A stretch of 12,458 bases of DNA from assembly GCA_024636425.1 (NCBI GenBank), contig JAGXHB010000143.1:1-12458 (forward strand). The letters run 5' to 3'. A program made the position numbers and the translations under genes. Positions 1-6,395 of this stretch are shown here, in pieces (positions within the stretch are counted from its first letter, which is position 1; each line of letters starts with the position of its first letter). The DNA comes from Roseobacter sp. Its GTDB lineage: Bacteria > Pseudomonadota > Alphaproteobacteria > Rhodobacterales > Rhodobacteraceae. The notes under the pieces were generated by a model that worked only from the letters and a program-made list of their open reading frames with translations, searched no databases and was not told where the DNA came from.

Positions 1-166
1 CACTCAATACCAATTTGCGCGGCAGCGTCTTGTCGTGCAGGGTCACCGCCGAACTGGGTCCGTTTCCTCCGCCATAGGTGGTGGTGCGTCCATCCGGCCA
101 TGTTACCGAAAGTTCACCCTCACGGACGATCTTGGTCAAAAAACGGTCGAGCAATGACTGCCACAT
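1..166 (-). CDS. cfa: Cyclopropane-fatty-acyl-phospholipid synthase family protein, N-terminus only
   Basis: The minus strand reads 55 codons from an ATG at 166-164 off the left edge without a stop. The protein starts MWQSLLDRFLTKIVREG and continues with VTWPDGRTTTYGGG and TLHDKTLPRKLVLS. This matches my memory of the N-terminal domain that precedes the SAM-dependent methyltransferase domain in bacterial cyclopropane fatty acid synthases (WPDG..YG, then a LHD..LPRKLVL stretch). Such enzymes methylate the double bond of unsaturated phospholipid acyl chains at the inner membrane. An AAAGGG ribosome binding site (rc of 173-180) lies about 7 nt before the ATG and fixes the start. The catalytic domain is outside the window, so activity cannot be judged. 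It is divergent from the rest of the window and not part of the catabolic cluster. An S-adenosylmethionine methyltransferase of a related CFA-like subfamily is the alternative. Confidence 0.72.
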   Translation of the reverse strand, partial: MWQSLLDRFLTKIVREGELSVTWPDGRTTTYGGGNGPSSAVTLHDKTLPRKLVLS

Positions 167-795
167 AACAAGTCCCTTTTGTACGATGCCTATCACAGTA
201 CCAACCCATGAATACCCTACAAGAGAAAAAGGAATGTTCGCTCCGTCCGCGGTCCTGCCGCGCGGCCTTCGAAAATGCTGCGCTATATGCATTGACGTGC
301 GGTCCCGTGACGCTGCGGTGCAGCAACCGAGCACGCCAAGGAGCGGCATGTGTGGGTCGTTCAGGTCGACGTCCGGAAGTGGTGAAGGAGGGGCGGATTT
401 CAGTCCTGCACTGCGCTATTCGCCGAGGACCTGACATCTTAGTTCCGCCAGAAACTACGTGCGAAGAGCACATATACGGACAAGACTTCGAGCCTGCCGA
501 TGTTCAACAGGCGATCATCGGCCATTTGGCGGCGGTGGGGAACGCATCCACCGCGCCAGCAGGGCATAGCTTCGCGCTTCGATCCGACCGATCTGGGGTT
601 CTTTCGCACCCGCAGACGCCGCTCGGGAACGAAAGATGCTTGATCCGGTGGCCAATTCAGGTGATCTTGCGATCACCGGCAGTCCACTCGGGGAATGCCG
701 GCTTAGATGTCCAAAAAGTTAATCGGCTTCGGTAACGGGAAGCTGGCGATGTCGAGAACCTGGGCTGGCGCCAGACACATTCTTGGGGAGGCCTC
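167..795. other. Intergenic stretch without a recognisable gene
   Basis: About 630 bp separate the divergent cyclopropane synthase and the YfdC-like gene. Open frames exist on both strands (the longest at 208-735 plus), but their translations are rich in Arg, Ser, Cys and His, show no domain I recognise and have no good ribosome binding site. Such frames arise by chance in GC-rich DNA. Two small symmetric elements are visible: a 7-bp stem with a TTGC loop at 660-677 (GGTGATC/GATCACC) and a 10-bp palindrome CTGGCGCCAG at 765-774, shortly before the YfdC-like ribosome binding site. The stretch must contain the promoters of both flanking genes, but I see no convincing -35/-10 pair. It may hold decayed coding sequence. 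Confidence 0.5.
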
Positions 796-1611
796 ATGTC
801 TGAAAAAGCGGATCTCGGCAGCGACAAGGAAGCTCAGGTTCACGAGCATGAGAGCGCTTCATCGTCGGTCATCTTCGAGGCGATCCGACGGGCAGGTGAA
901 CATGAATTGTTGCGACCCGTCAGCGCGATTTGGTGGTCGGGCGTAGCGGCAGGGCTGGCAATCAGCACGTCGGTCCTGTGCAAGGGATTTCTTGTCTCGG
1001 TCCTGCCTGACGCGGACTGGGCACCTGCCGTTTCGAACCTGGGCTACACGGTCGGATTCCTCATAGTAATTCTCGGACGGATGCAGCTATTCACCGAGAA
1101 CACCATCACCCCCATCCTGCCCCTGTTCCTCACGCCCACAGGGGCAAAGTTACTTCAGATAAGTCGGCTTTGGTGTATCGTTTTTGCAGCCAACCTCTTT
1201 GGCTGCATGTTATCGGCCGCCGTCCTGGTCTTCGGTCATATTGTTCCCGATGTGCGGCTCGAGGGTATCCTCGCGGTTTCGCGTCACTACGCCGAAGCGA
1301 CGGCCTTCAATCATTTTGCCTGGGGCATCCCCGCCGGTTTCTTGATCGCAGCGCTGGTGTGGGTCCTTCCACGAATGGAAAGCGCCGGCGAGGTTCTGAT
1401 GATCGTGATCGTGACCTACGTGATCGGGCTCGGCGGCATGTCACACGTCGTGGCCGGTTCGACCGAATTGTTCATCCTTGTCATGCAAGGTGAGCTGGGC
1501 ATAGCGCCTGCGGTTCTGGGCGGCATATTTCCGGCCTTTGCCGGAAACGTCCTGGGCGGTACCGGCATCTTCGTCGCATTGACCTATGCGCAGCTGCGCG
1601 AGGAGATCTGA
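796..1611 (+). CDS. YfdC-like formate/nitrite transporter family membrane protein
   Basis: A 271-residue inner-membrane protein of the formate/nitrite transporter (FNT) fold, closest by eye to the YfdC branch. It has a hydrophilic N-terminus of about 40 residues, then EAIRRAGEHELLRPVSAIWW (28-47), typical of that branch. The FNT-type segment GRMQLFTENTITP lies at 95-107. About six hydrophobic segments fall near 45-68, 84-100, 123-147, 173-192, 200-215 and 238-263. His217 in GGMSHVVAG aligns with the central pore histidine of FocA/NirC-type channels. FNT proteins are pentameric channels for small monovalent anions; the substrate of YfdC-like members is not established, so transport of formate or nitrite should not be assumed. 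Start ATG 796 has a strong GGGGAGG site at 785-791. Length and C-terminus (AQLREEI) look complete. The next gene downstream is a broken yaeQ, so no functional partner is evident. Confidence 0.85.
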   Translation: MSEKADLGSDKEAQVHEHESASSSVIFEAIRRAGEHELLRPVSAIWWSGVAAGLAISTSVLCKGFLVSVLPDADWAPAVSNLGYTVGFLIVILGRMQLFTENTITPILPLFLTPTGAKLLQISRLWCIVFAANLFGCMLSAAVLVFGHIVPDVRLEGILAVSRHYAEATAFNHFAWGIPAGFLIAALVWVLPRMESAGEVLMIVIVTYVIGLGGMSHVVAGSTELFILVMQGELGIAPAVLGGIFPAFAGNVLGGTGIFVALTYAQLREEI

Positions 1612-1893
1612 GCGATACGAGATAAGGTCGAGCTGTCGGTCTCTGACATGAATCGACACTATTACGAGACCCAAAAACTGACCGTTGCAAAGCATCCGTC
1701 GGAGACGGAGGCACGCTTGATGGTGCGCATCGTCGCCTTTGCTCTGAATGCCCACGAACATTTGGAGATGACCAAAGGACTGTCGACAGACGACGGGCCC
1801 GATATCCGGCAGAAGAGCCTCGATAATTCACACATAGTTGCAGGAAATCTCAATGCACCGAAGGGTCGGTTGAGGGGCGAAGATAGTGACTGA
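1612..1893 (+). pseudogene. yaeQ: yaeQ remnant (start and C-terminal part missing)
   Basis: The frame starting right after the transporter stop reads AIRDKVELSVSDMNRHYYET, followed by AKHPSETEARLMVRIVAFAL and LEMTKGLSTDDGPDIRQKSL. This is the conserved N-terminal third of YaeQ family proteins (pattern ELSVSDM.R.YY, HPSET..R.MVR, KGLSTDD.P..WQK), which are about 180 residues long with a fold related to PD-(D/E)XK nucleases. Similarity stops near base 1827; the frame then runs through unrelated residues to a TGA at 1891-1893. No start codon or ribosome binding site exists for the true N-terminus, since the in-frame codon just before the remnant is the transporter's TGA. An ATG at 1648 could start an 81-residue product, but without most of the fold. 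It is best read as a deletion remnant, with about 72 codons of yaeQ surviving. Confidence 0.75.
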
Positions 1894-2338
1894 AAGTAAG
1901 TCAGCAAACGAACGCTCCATTCGTCAGTGCCGTTACTCGCTATTTGAAGATGCTGCGCGATGCACCAGTGGCCGGTCTGGTGAAGCTGCGTTGCGGCATC
2001 TTAACCGATTGTGGAGGTCGGCTCTGGGCCGTTCATGTCATCCGGCACGAGGGGCGGTTTGCCGACATTCGCTGCACCTGCAAACTAAATGGGCACGTCC
2101 TAAGAGAGCAGACGCTCAGGGCCACTACCCAGTTTTTTCGGGGTGCATCCGCAGCGAAGGTCGCCACCACAATAATCCCAACCCACACAGCACCAGATCA
2201 CCAGCAACGCCCGATGCAAAATCAGGGCGCAGATCTGCCGCGCGCTACTGAAACTGAAAAGGGTGCCAACAACCCATCAGGCGCCAAAACAGGGCGCTCG
2301 TGAATTATTGCGGTTAGTGTGCCGCTGGTGGAAAGCAA
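1894..2338. other. Stretch without a recognisable gene
   Basis: Roughly 450 bp follow the yaeQ remnant. The longest open frame (1944-2303 plus, 119 codons) begins KMLRDAPVAGLVKLRCG and later becomes low-quality sequence rich in Thr, Gln and Pro; I recognise no domain in any frame of either strand. No ribosome binding site supports its ATG. The stretch is probably decayed sequence linked to the yaeQ deletion, or a non-coding intergenic repeat. I see no tRNA, rRNA or terminator in it. Confidence 0.45.
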
Positions 2339-2353
2339 TAGTGTCCGACACTA
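2339..2353. promoter_or_regulatory. Operator candidate 1 for the GntR regulator
   Basis: TAGTGTCCGACACTA is a perfect inverted repeat of 7+1+7 bases, about 286 bp upstream of the regulator's start codon. Its core GT-CCG-AC fits the GT-NNN-AC half-site pattern known for FadR-subfamily GntR regulators. A sister copy lies at 2534-2550 on the opposite strand. Assignment to the adjacent regulator is inferred from family, symmetry and position. Confidence 0.6.
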
Positions 2354-2500
2354 ACGCGGGAGAATTTCCAGTTCATGCGATCACCGTATTTGCCGCGATT
2401 CGAGACCACTTTTGATCAAGCTAAAGAAGCTTCACCACATATTGACTAAGTTACCACCTGAACATCCAAATGTAGATTCCGTACATCTTCATCACGGCAG

Positions 2501-2506
2501 TTGACA
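2501..2506 (+). promoter_or_regulatory. Candidate -35 box for the catabolic operon
   Basis: TTGACA is a perfect consensus -35 hexamer in an AT-richer control region. No good -10 hexamer stands 16-18 bp away (ACAGAG at 2524-2529 is poor), so the promoter call is weak; alphaproteobacterial -10 boxes are often loose. The same TTG could be read as an in-frame start of the regulator, but no ribosome binding site precedes it and the extra 46 residues have no family counterpart. Confidence 0.35.
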
Positions 2507-2533
2507 CAACGGCAACTCTCCGGACAGAGTGTT

Positions 2534-2550
2534 TTATTGTCGGACATTAA
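2534..2550. promoter_or_regulatory. Operator candidate 2 for the GntR regulator
   Basis: The reverse complement reads TTAATGTCCGACAATAA and agrees with operator candidate 1 at 14 of 17 positions, including the whole nine-base core TGTCCGACA. It lies about 90 bp before the chosen TTG start and just downstream of a TTGACA hexamer at 2501-2506. That is a fitting place for a repressor to block transcription start or early elongation. The centres of the two sites are 196 bp apart, which would permit looping. Binding is inferred, not shown. Confidence 0.62.
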
Positions 2551-2638
2551 GCGGTTTGAAGACCAACAAGCTGCTTTCTTGCCCGGTTTTATTTGTGACC
2601 TCACGCAATGCTGTGTGAGCACGCAGTGGGGATTGATC

Positions 2639-3409
2639 TTGAGCGAAGCCACCAAACCTGCGCAGCCGACCTATGCCTACCAGCAGATTGCGGGTGAAAT
2701 CGAAGCGCAGATCCTGCGCGGCGACCTCAAACCCGGCGACCAGCTGCCCGGTGAGGCGCAGCTTGCCAGCACGTTTGGCGTGACACGGTCAACCTTGCGC
2801 GAAGGGTTGCGGCAGCTCGAAAGCGACGGGCTGTTACACAGGCCATCTCCGCGCCGGATGGAAGTTGCCGTGCCGCAGGCAGACCAGCTGACCAGCCGGT
2901 CAGGTCGCGCGATGGCGTTGATGAAGGTGACGTTCCGCGAGCTGTGGCAGGTCACCATGGTGACAGAACCGCTGGCGGCGCGGCTCGCCACGCAGCACGG
3001 GACAGAAGACGAGATCAACGCCTTGCAGGCCACGCATGGTGCATTGGTCGCTGCCGAAGGTCAGATGGCGAGAACCATCGCGCTGGACGAGGAATATCAC
3101 ACGCAGATCGCAGAAATCGGGCGCAACCGCGTGCTTGGGCTCGCCCGTGAGCCGATAGCGCTGCTGCTCTTTCGCGGGTTCGAGCAGATCGCTCCGTTTG
3201 CCCCCAGGTTTTACAAGCGACAGATCGAGGCCCATTCCAACGTCATTGCGGCAATACGTGACAGGGATGTCGATCGCGCGGAAAAATGGGCCCGCATGCA
3301 TATCGAGGATTTCTGGCGCGGCGCGCAGATCGCCGGTCTGGAAGACAAGATCGCGCTGGTACCCGGTTCGCTGTCCTCGTCCAACCCGACAGGAGAAGCC
3401 CGCAAATGA
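2639..3409 (+). CDS. GntR-family transcriptional regulator, FadR/FCD subfamily
   Basis: A 256-residue DNA-binding regulator, probably the ligand-responsive local control of this operon. The N-terminal winged helix-turn-helix spans about 12-75, with the GntR hallmark LKPGDQLPGEAQLASTFGVT (30-49) and TRSTLREGLRQLESDGLL (49-66). The C-terminal FCD domain shows its three metal-site histidines: His154 in EEYHTQI, His199 in IEAHSNV and His221 in ARMHIED. FCD domains bind small carboxylates or acyl-CoAs, often through a metal ion. The start is taken as TTG 2639, 6-7 nt after GTGGGGA (2626-2632); upstream in-frame codons lack a ribosome binding site and the family N-terminus begins near here. Its stop overlaps the next start (ATGA at 3406-3409), so it is co-translated with the first crotonase. 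Two matching palindromes upstream suggest autoregulation and control of the whole cluster. Confidence 0.88.
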   Translation: MSEATKPAQPTYAYQQIAGEIEAQILRGDLKPGDQLPGEAQLASTFGVTRSTLREGLRQLESDGLLHRPSPRRMEVAVPQADQLTSRSGRAMALMKVTFRELWQVTMVTEPLAARLATQHGTEDEINALQATHGALVAAEGQMARTIALDEEYHTQIAEIGRNRVLGLAREPIALLLFRGFEQIAPFAPRFYKRQIEAHSNVIAAIRDRDVDRAEKWARMHIEDFWRGAQIAGLEDKIALVPGSLSSSNPTGEARK

Positions 3410-4308
3410 CCCAGCCGATCATTCATACAATAGTGGAAGACGGGATCATGGTTTTGACGCTGAACCGGCCCGATCGGCTGAATGCGTTCACGCTATTTAT
3501 GATGCACGAGATGATCGCGGCCTTGGACAAGGCTGATGCCGATGATAATGTGCGGGTCGTGATTGTGACCGGGGCCGGGCGCGGGTTCTGCGCGGGTGTG
3601 GATCTGGACGATCCCGATGCTTTTACCGCAGCGAAACCCGACCCGAAGGCGACAGATCCCGAAATCTGGGATGATCCGCGCAATCGCGACATGGGCGGCG
3701 TTCTGGCGCTGCGCATCTTTTCCTGCCTTAAGCCGGTGATCGCGGCTGTGAATGGTCCCGCTGTGGGGATCGGCATGACGATGCAACTGCCGATGGATAT
3801 CCGGATCGCATCGACCAAGGCCCGGTTCGGCTTTGTCTTTGCGCGTCGTGGGATCGTGCCGGAGGCTGCGTCGTCATGGTTTCTGCCGCGTCTGGTCGGC
3901 ATGTCTCAGGCGTTGGAGTGGTGCTATTCCGGGCGCGTTTTCGATGCTGAAGAAGCCTTGGCAGGCGGGCTGGTCCGGTCCGTTCATGCCCCCGAAGACG
4001 TACTGCCCGAAGCGCGGCGGATCGCACGCGAGATTGCTGACAACACAGCCCCTGTTTCAATCGCGCTCACTCGGCAGATGATGTGGCGGATGGCCGGGGC
4101 CGCACATCCGATGGAGGCACACAGGATCGACAGCCGTGGCATCGCCGCGCGCAGCACTTTAGCGGATGCAGCAGAAGGTGTCGCGAGCTTTCTTGAAAAG
4201 CGGCCGCCGGTCTTTCCCGACACGGTATCGTGCGACATGCCGGGATTTTATCCCTGGTGGGACGAGCCTGACTGGCCGATGCCCCAAGGATCGGGGGCGC
4301 GGGCATGA
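3406..4308 (+). CDS. Crotonase-fold enzyme 1, probably an enoyl-CoA isomerase rather than a hydratase
   Basis: A 300-residue crotonase superfamily protein acting on acyl-CoA thioesters in the cytoplasm. The first oxyanion-hole segment is GRGFCAGVDL; the second is NGPAVGIGMTM (116-126). The two hydratase glutamates of rat enoyl-CoA hydratase (E144, E164) align with Thr125 and Phe145, so canonical water addition is unlikely. Glu153 in GIVPEAASSW sits where enoyl-CoA isomerases carry their catalytic acid. After the usual FLEKRPP end, a tail of about 32 residues with FYPWWDEPDW extends the protein beyond the common 260 residues; I recall this tail from a subset of homologues usually annotated as hydratases. 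Start ATG 3406 has AGGAGAAG at 3391-3398 and overlaps the regulator stop. Its own stop overlaps the next start (ATGA), indicating tight coupling with crotonase 2. The exact substrate is unknown. Confidence 0.85.
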   Translation: MTQPIIHTIVEDGIMVLTLNRPDRLNAFTLFMMHEMIAALDKADADDNVRVVIVTGAGRGFCAGVDLDDPDAFTAAKPDPKATDPEIWDDPRNRDMGGVLALRIFSCLKPVIAAVNGPAVGIGMTMQLPMDIRIASTKARFGFVFARRGIVPEAASSWFLPRLVGMSQALEWCYSGRVFDAEEALAGGLVRSVHAPEDVLPEARRIAREIADNTAPVSIALTRQMMWRMAGAAHPMEAHRIDSRGIAARSTLADAAEGVASFLEKRPPVFPDTVSCDMPGFYPWWDEPDWPMPQGSGARA

Positions 4309-5078
4309 CCGACAAGATATTGATCGAACGCAAAGGTGCGGTTTCCACGCTGCGGTTCAATGACCCTGCTTCGATGAATGCGCTGACCCCTGCGATGGCG
4401 CGCACGTTGCATGAAATGCTTGTGGACGAGGCCCTGATCGCGCGTGCGATTGTGATCGCGGGAAGTGATCGCGCTTTTTCCACCGGCGCTAATCTGAAAG
4501 CTGCCATGCCGGAGGACATGACGGGTTTCGATGTCGGTGAAACGCTTGAGCAGGATTACAACCCGCTGATGGCGGCAATCCGTGACCTGCCGGTGCCGGT
4601 TATCTCGGCAGTGCAGGGCGCTGCCGCAGGCGTTGGAGCGTCAATCGCGCTGGCTTGTGATATTATCGTCGTGGGCCGCGATGCCTACTTTCTTGAGGCG
4701 TTCGCCCGCATCGGGCTGATCCCCGACGGTGGGGCGACATGGCTTTTGACCCGCGCGGTGGGGCGGGTCCGTGCGATGGAGATGATGCTGCTGGCCGAAA
4801 AGATCCCGGCGCAAAAGGCCTATGACTGGGGGCTGGTCACGCGGTTGGTTGATACCGATCACGTCGATCAGACCGCTGCCGACATTGCGCAGCGCCTTGC
4901 CGCGGGGCCGACGCGCAGCCATGCATTGATCCGCAAGGCAGCGTGGCATGCGGCAGACAGTGATTTTGCAGCGACGCTCGCAAACGAGCGCTTATGGCAG
5001 AAAGAAGCGGGAGAGACGCCGGAATTCGCCGAAGGGCTTGCCGCGTTTCTCGAGAAACGACCGCCTAAGTTTAACTGA
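4305..5078 (+). CDS. Crotonase-fold enzyme 2, PaaG-like enoyl-CoA isomerase
   Basis: A 257-residue crotonase superfamily protein. Oxyanion-hole segments are DRAFSTGANL and QGAAAGVGASIALACDI. The hydratase glutamate positions are Ser113 and Phe133. Asp141 in IGLIPDGGATWLL lies where PaaG-type isomerases have their catalytic aspartate; the stretch ALACDI...FARIGLIPDGGATW closely resembles PaaG (1,2-epoxyphenylacetyl-CoA isomerase, also able to shift cis-3 to trans-2 double bonds). No phenylacetate genes are nearby, so double-bond isomerisation of an aliphatic enoyl-CoA is the better guess. ATG 4305 overlaps the previous stop (ATGA); only a weak AAGGA (4286-4290) lies upstream, so translation probably depends on coupling. 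The gene ends KRPPKFN, a normal end for the family. A 109-bp gap with a strong hairpin separates it from dctP. Confidence 0.86.
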   Translation: MTDKILIERKGAVSTLRFNDPASMNALTPAMARTLHEMLVDEALIARAIVIAGSDRAFSTGANLKAAMPEDMTGFDVGETLEQDYNPLMAAIRDLPVPVISAVQGAAAGVGASIALACDIIVVGRDAYFLEAFARIGLIPDGGATWLLTRAVGRVRAMEMMLLAEKIPAQKAYDWGLVTRLVDTDHVDQTAADIAQRLAAGPTRSHALIRKAAWHAADSDFAATLANERLWQKEAGETPEFAEGLAAFLEKRPPKFN

Positions 5079-5082
5079 AGCC

Positions 5083-5113
5083 GGGGCCGTTCGAACGGGA
5101 GCAGAACGGCCCC
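5083..5113 (+). promoter_or_regulatory. Intercistronic hairpin upstream of dctP
   Basis: GGGGCCGTTC (5083-5092) pairs perfectly with GAACGGCCCC (5104-5113) around an 11-nt loop, starting 5 nt after the crotonase 2 stop. No T-run follows, so it is not a standard intrinsic terminator. It could protect the 3' end of the upstream message, partly terminate transcription, or mark an RNA processing point that lets the abundant binding protein be expressed separately. The role is inferred. Confidence 0.6.
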
Positions 5114-5187
5114 AGCACCAAGGGGAGGCCCGCTTGATAAGGATCTCGCGGGAAAAACGAAAAAGTCTCAAGAGGAGGATAGAGACC

Positions 5188-6324
5188 ATGAAATCAACAC
5201 TCAAAACACTTTTGGCCGGGGCGTCGATGCTGACGATCGCGGGTACCGCCAGCGCGCAGGATCTGACATTCGCTGGCGGCTGGCCCCCCGGTTCAGCACC
5301 GACAAAGATGCTGGAGAACTATGCGCAGACGCTTGAGGAATATTCTGACGGCGAAGTCACCATGAAGGTTTTCCCGCTGTCCCTGCTCAGCTTTGCCGAG
5401 GTCAACGCCGGTGTGCGTGACGGTATTGCGGATGCGGCGGCAAACCTTACCGCGTATTTTCCTGCCGAGTATCCCAATCTCAACATGCTGTCCGAGTTTT
5501 CAGAGCTGGTCGAGCTGGAAGAATTCGCAAGCGAGACAAGTTCGACCGCGTTTGCGGGTGCGATCACCGAGTATGTGATGTTGAACTGCCCTGATTGCCA
5601 GCAGGAAGTATCGGCGCAGAACCAGGTCTATCTGGGTGCAGCATCGACCACGTCCTATGTGTTGCAATGCATGGTGCCGCTGACCTCCGTTGACGATCTG
5701 AAGGGCAAGCGTATTCGTGCGGCGGGCGCGTATTGGGCACGTTGGGCCGAAACCGTGGGCGCGGTGCCGGTATCCATGTCGATCAACGAAACGCTTGAGG
5801 GTCTGAACCAGGGTGTAGTCGACTGCACTGCCAGCAATACTGCCGACTTTGTCAACTTTGGCTTCATTGACGTTGTGAAATACGTCTATGTCGGTCTGCC
5901 GGGTGCCCAGTTCAACGTGCCGTTCACCATGAACAAGGACACCTGGAGCAGCATGACCGAAACGGCCAAGCAGGCGACATTGCGGGCCACGGCCAAGCTG
6001 ATGGCGGATGTGACATGGGTCTATATCGAGGAAGCACGGGCAGGGAAAGAACGCGCCCCCGGTCTTGATATCGAATACACCGATGCAGCGGCCGATCTGG
6101 TGACCATGAACCGTGAGTTCATTGCCGAGGACAAAGATGCAATCGCGACGATCTATCAGGAACGTTTCGGTCTGGAGACCGGCGCAGAGGCTGCACAGGC
6201 GCTGAACGATCTTCTTGTCAAATGGACGGAGCTTACGAGCGGCGTTGAGGGGGGAGAGGCCCTTGCCGAGCTTTACGAGCAGGAGATCTATTCCAAGATC
6301 GATGTGAGCAGCTACGGCCAGTAA
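5188..6324 (+). CDS. dctP: TRAP transporter periplasmic substrate-binding protein (DctP family)
   Basis: A 378-residue secreted binding protein that captures an organic acid in the periplasm and hands it to the DctQM membrane complex. A Sec signal peptide, MKSTLKTLLAGASMLTIAGT then ASA-QD, is cleaved after about residue 23. The body has the DctP pattern: DLKGKRIRAAGAYWARWAET (about 170-189), where Arg177 aligns with the arginine that holds the ligand carboxylate, and NQGVVDCTAS near 213. Four cysteines stand out: Cys134 and Cys137 in NCPDC, Cys161 in VLQCM and Cys213 in VVDC; I recall this set from a DctP subfamily, and disulfides are plausible in the periplasm. The ATG at 5188 is chosen because AGAGGAGGA (5171-5179) precedes it and the signal peptide starts there, although the frame stays open further upstream. 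The ligand cannot be deduced; the neighbours suggest a hydroxy or oxo carboxylic acid. Confidence 0.88.
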   Translation: MKSTLKTLLAGASMLTIAGTASAQDLTFAGGWPPGSAPTKMLENYAQTLEEYSDGEVTMKVFPLSLLSFAEVNAGVRDGIADAAANLTAYFPAEYPNLNMLSEFSELVELEEFASETSSTAFAGAITEYVMLNCPDCQQEVSAQNQVYLGAASTTSYVLQCMVPLTSVDDLKGKRIRAAGAYWARWAETVGAVPVSMSINETLEGLNQGVVDCTASNTADFVNFGFIDVVKYVYVGLPGAQFNVPFTMNKDTWSSMTETAKQATLRATAKLMADVTWVYIEEARAGKERAPGLDIEYTDAAADLVTMNREFIAEDKDAIATIYQERFGLETGAEAAQALNDLLVKWTELTSGVEGGEALAELYEQEIYSKIDVSSYGQ

Positions 6325-6338
6325 GCCGCGCTGAAACC

Positions 6339-6369
6339 CAGGGGCGCCGGGCTGTTGTCCGGTGCCCTG
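6339..6369 (+). promoter_or_regulatory. Intercistronic hairpin between dctP and dctQ
   Basis: CAGGGGCGCCGG (6339-6350) can pair with CCGGTGCCCTG (6359-6369) to give an 11-bp stem with one bulged G and one G-T pair. It starts 15 nt after the dctP stop and ends 27 nt before the dctQ start. No T-run follows. Such structures often lower expression of the membrane subunits relative to the binding protein or stabilise the binding-protein message; that role is inferred here. Confidence 0.55.
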
Positions 6370-6395
6370 ACCATTTGACCGGGGGGAGAATATAC

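Noticed and set aside
660..677. 7-bp stem with TTGC loop as a terminator
   Set aside because: No T-run follows and there is no gene ending just upstream on either strand.
208..735. 175-codon plus-strand open frame between the cyclopropane synthase and the YfdC-like gene
   Set aside because: No ribosome binding site, no recognisable domain, composition rich in Arg, Ser and Cys as expected for chance frames in GC-rich DNA, and alternative frames overlap it on both strands.
765..774. CTGGCGCCAG palindrome as an operator for the YfdC-like gene
   Set aside because: A single 10-bp GC palindrome is expected by chance at this base composition and has no second copy or linked regulator.
1944..2303. 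119-codon plus-strand open frame after the yaeQ remnant
   Set aside because: No ribosome binding site and no family resemblance; the second half is low-quality Thr/Pro/Gln-rich sequence. Kept only as an unassigned stretch.
2418..2432. AAGCT-AAAGA-AGCTT inverted repeat as a further operator
   Set aside because: Only 5-bp arms, no GT-NNN-AC core, and unlike the twin palindromes.
4948..5187. Upstream extension of the dctP frame into crotonase 2
   Set aside because: The signal peptide begins at the ATG at 5188 directly after AGAGGAGGA; an extension would bury the signal sequence and overlap the previous gene by 130 bp.
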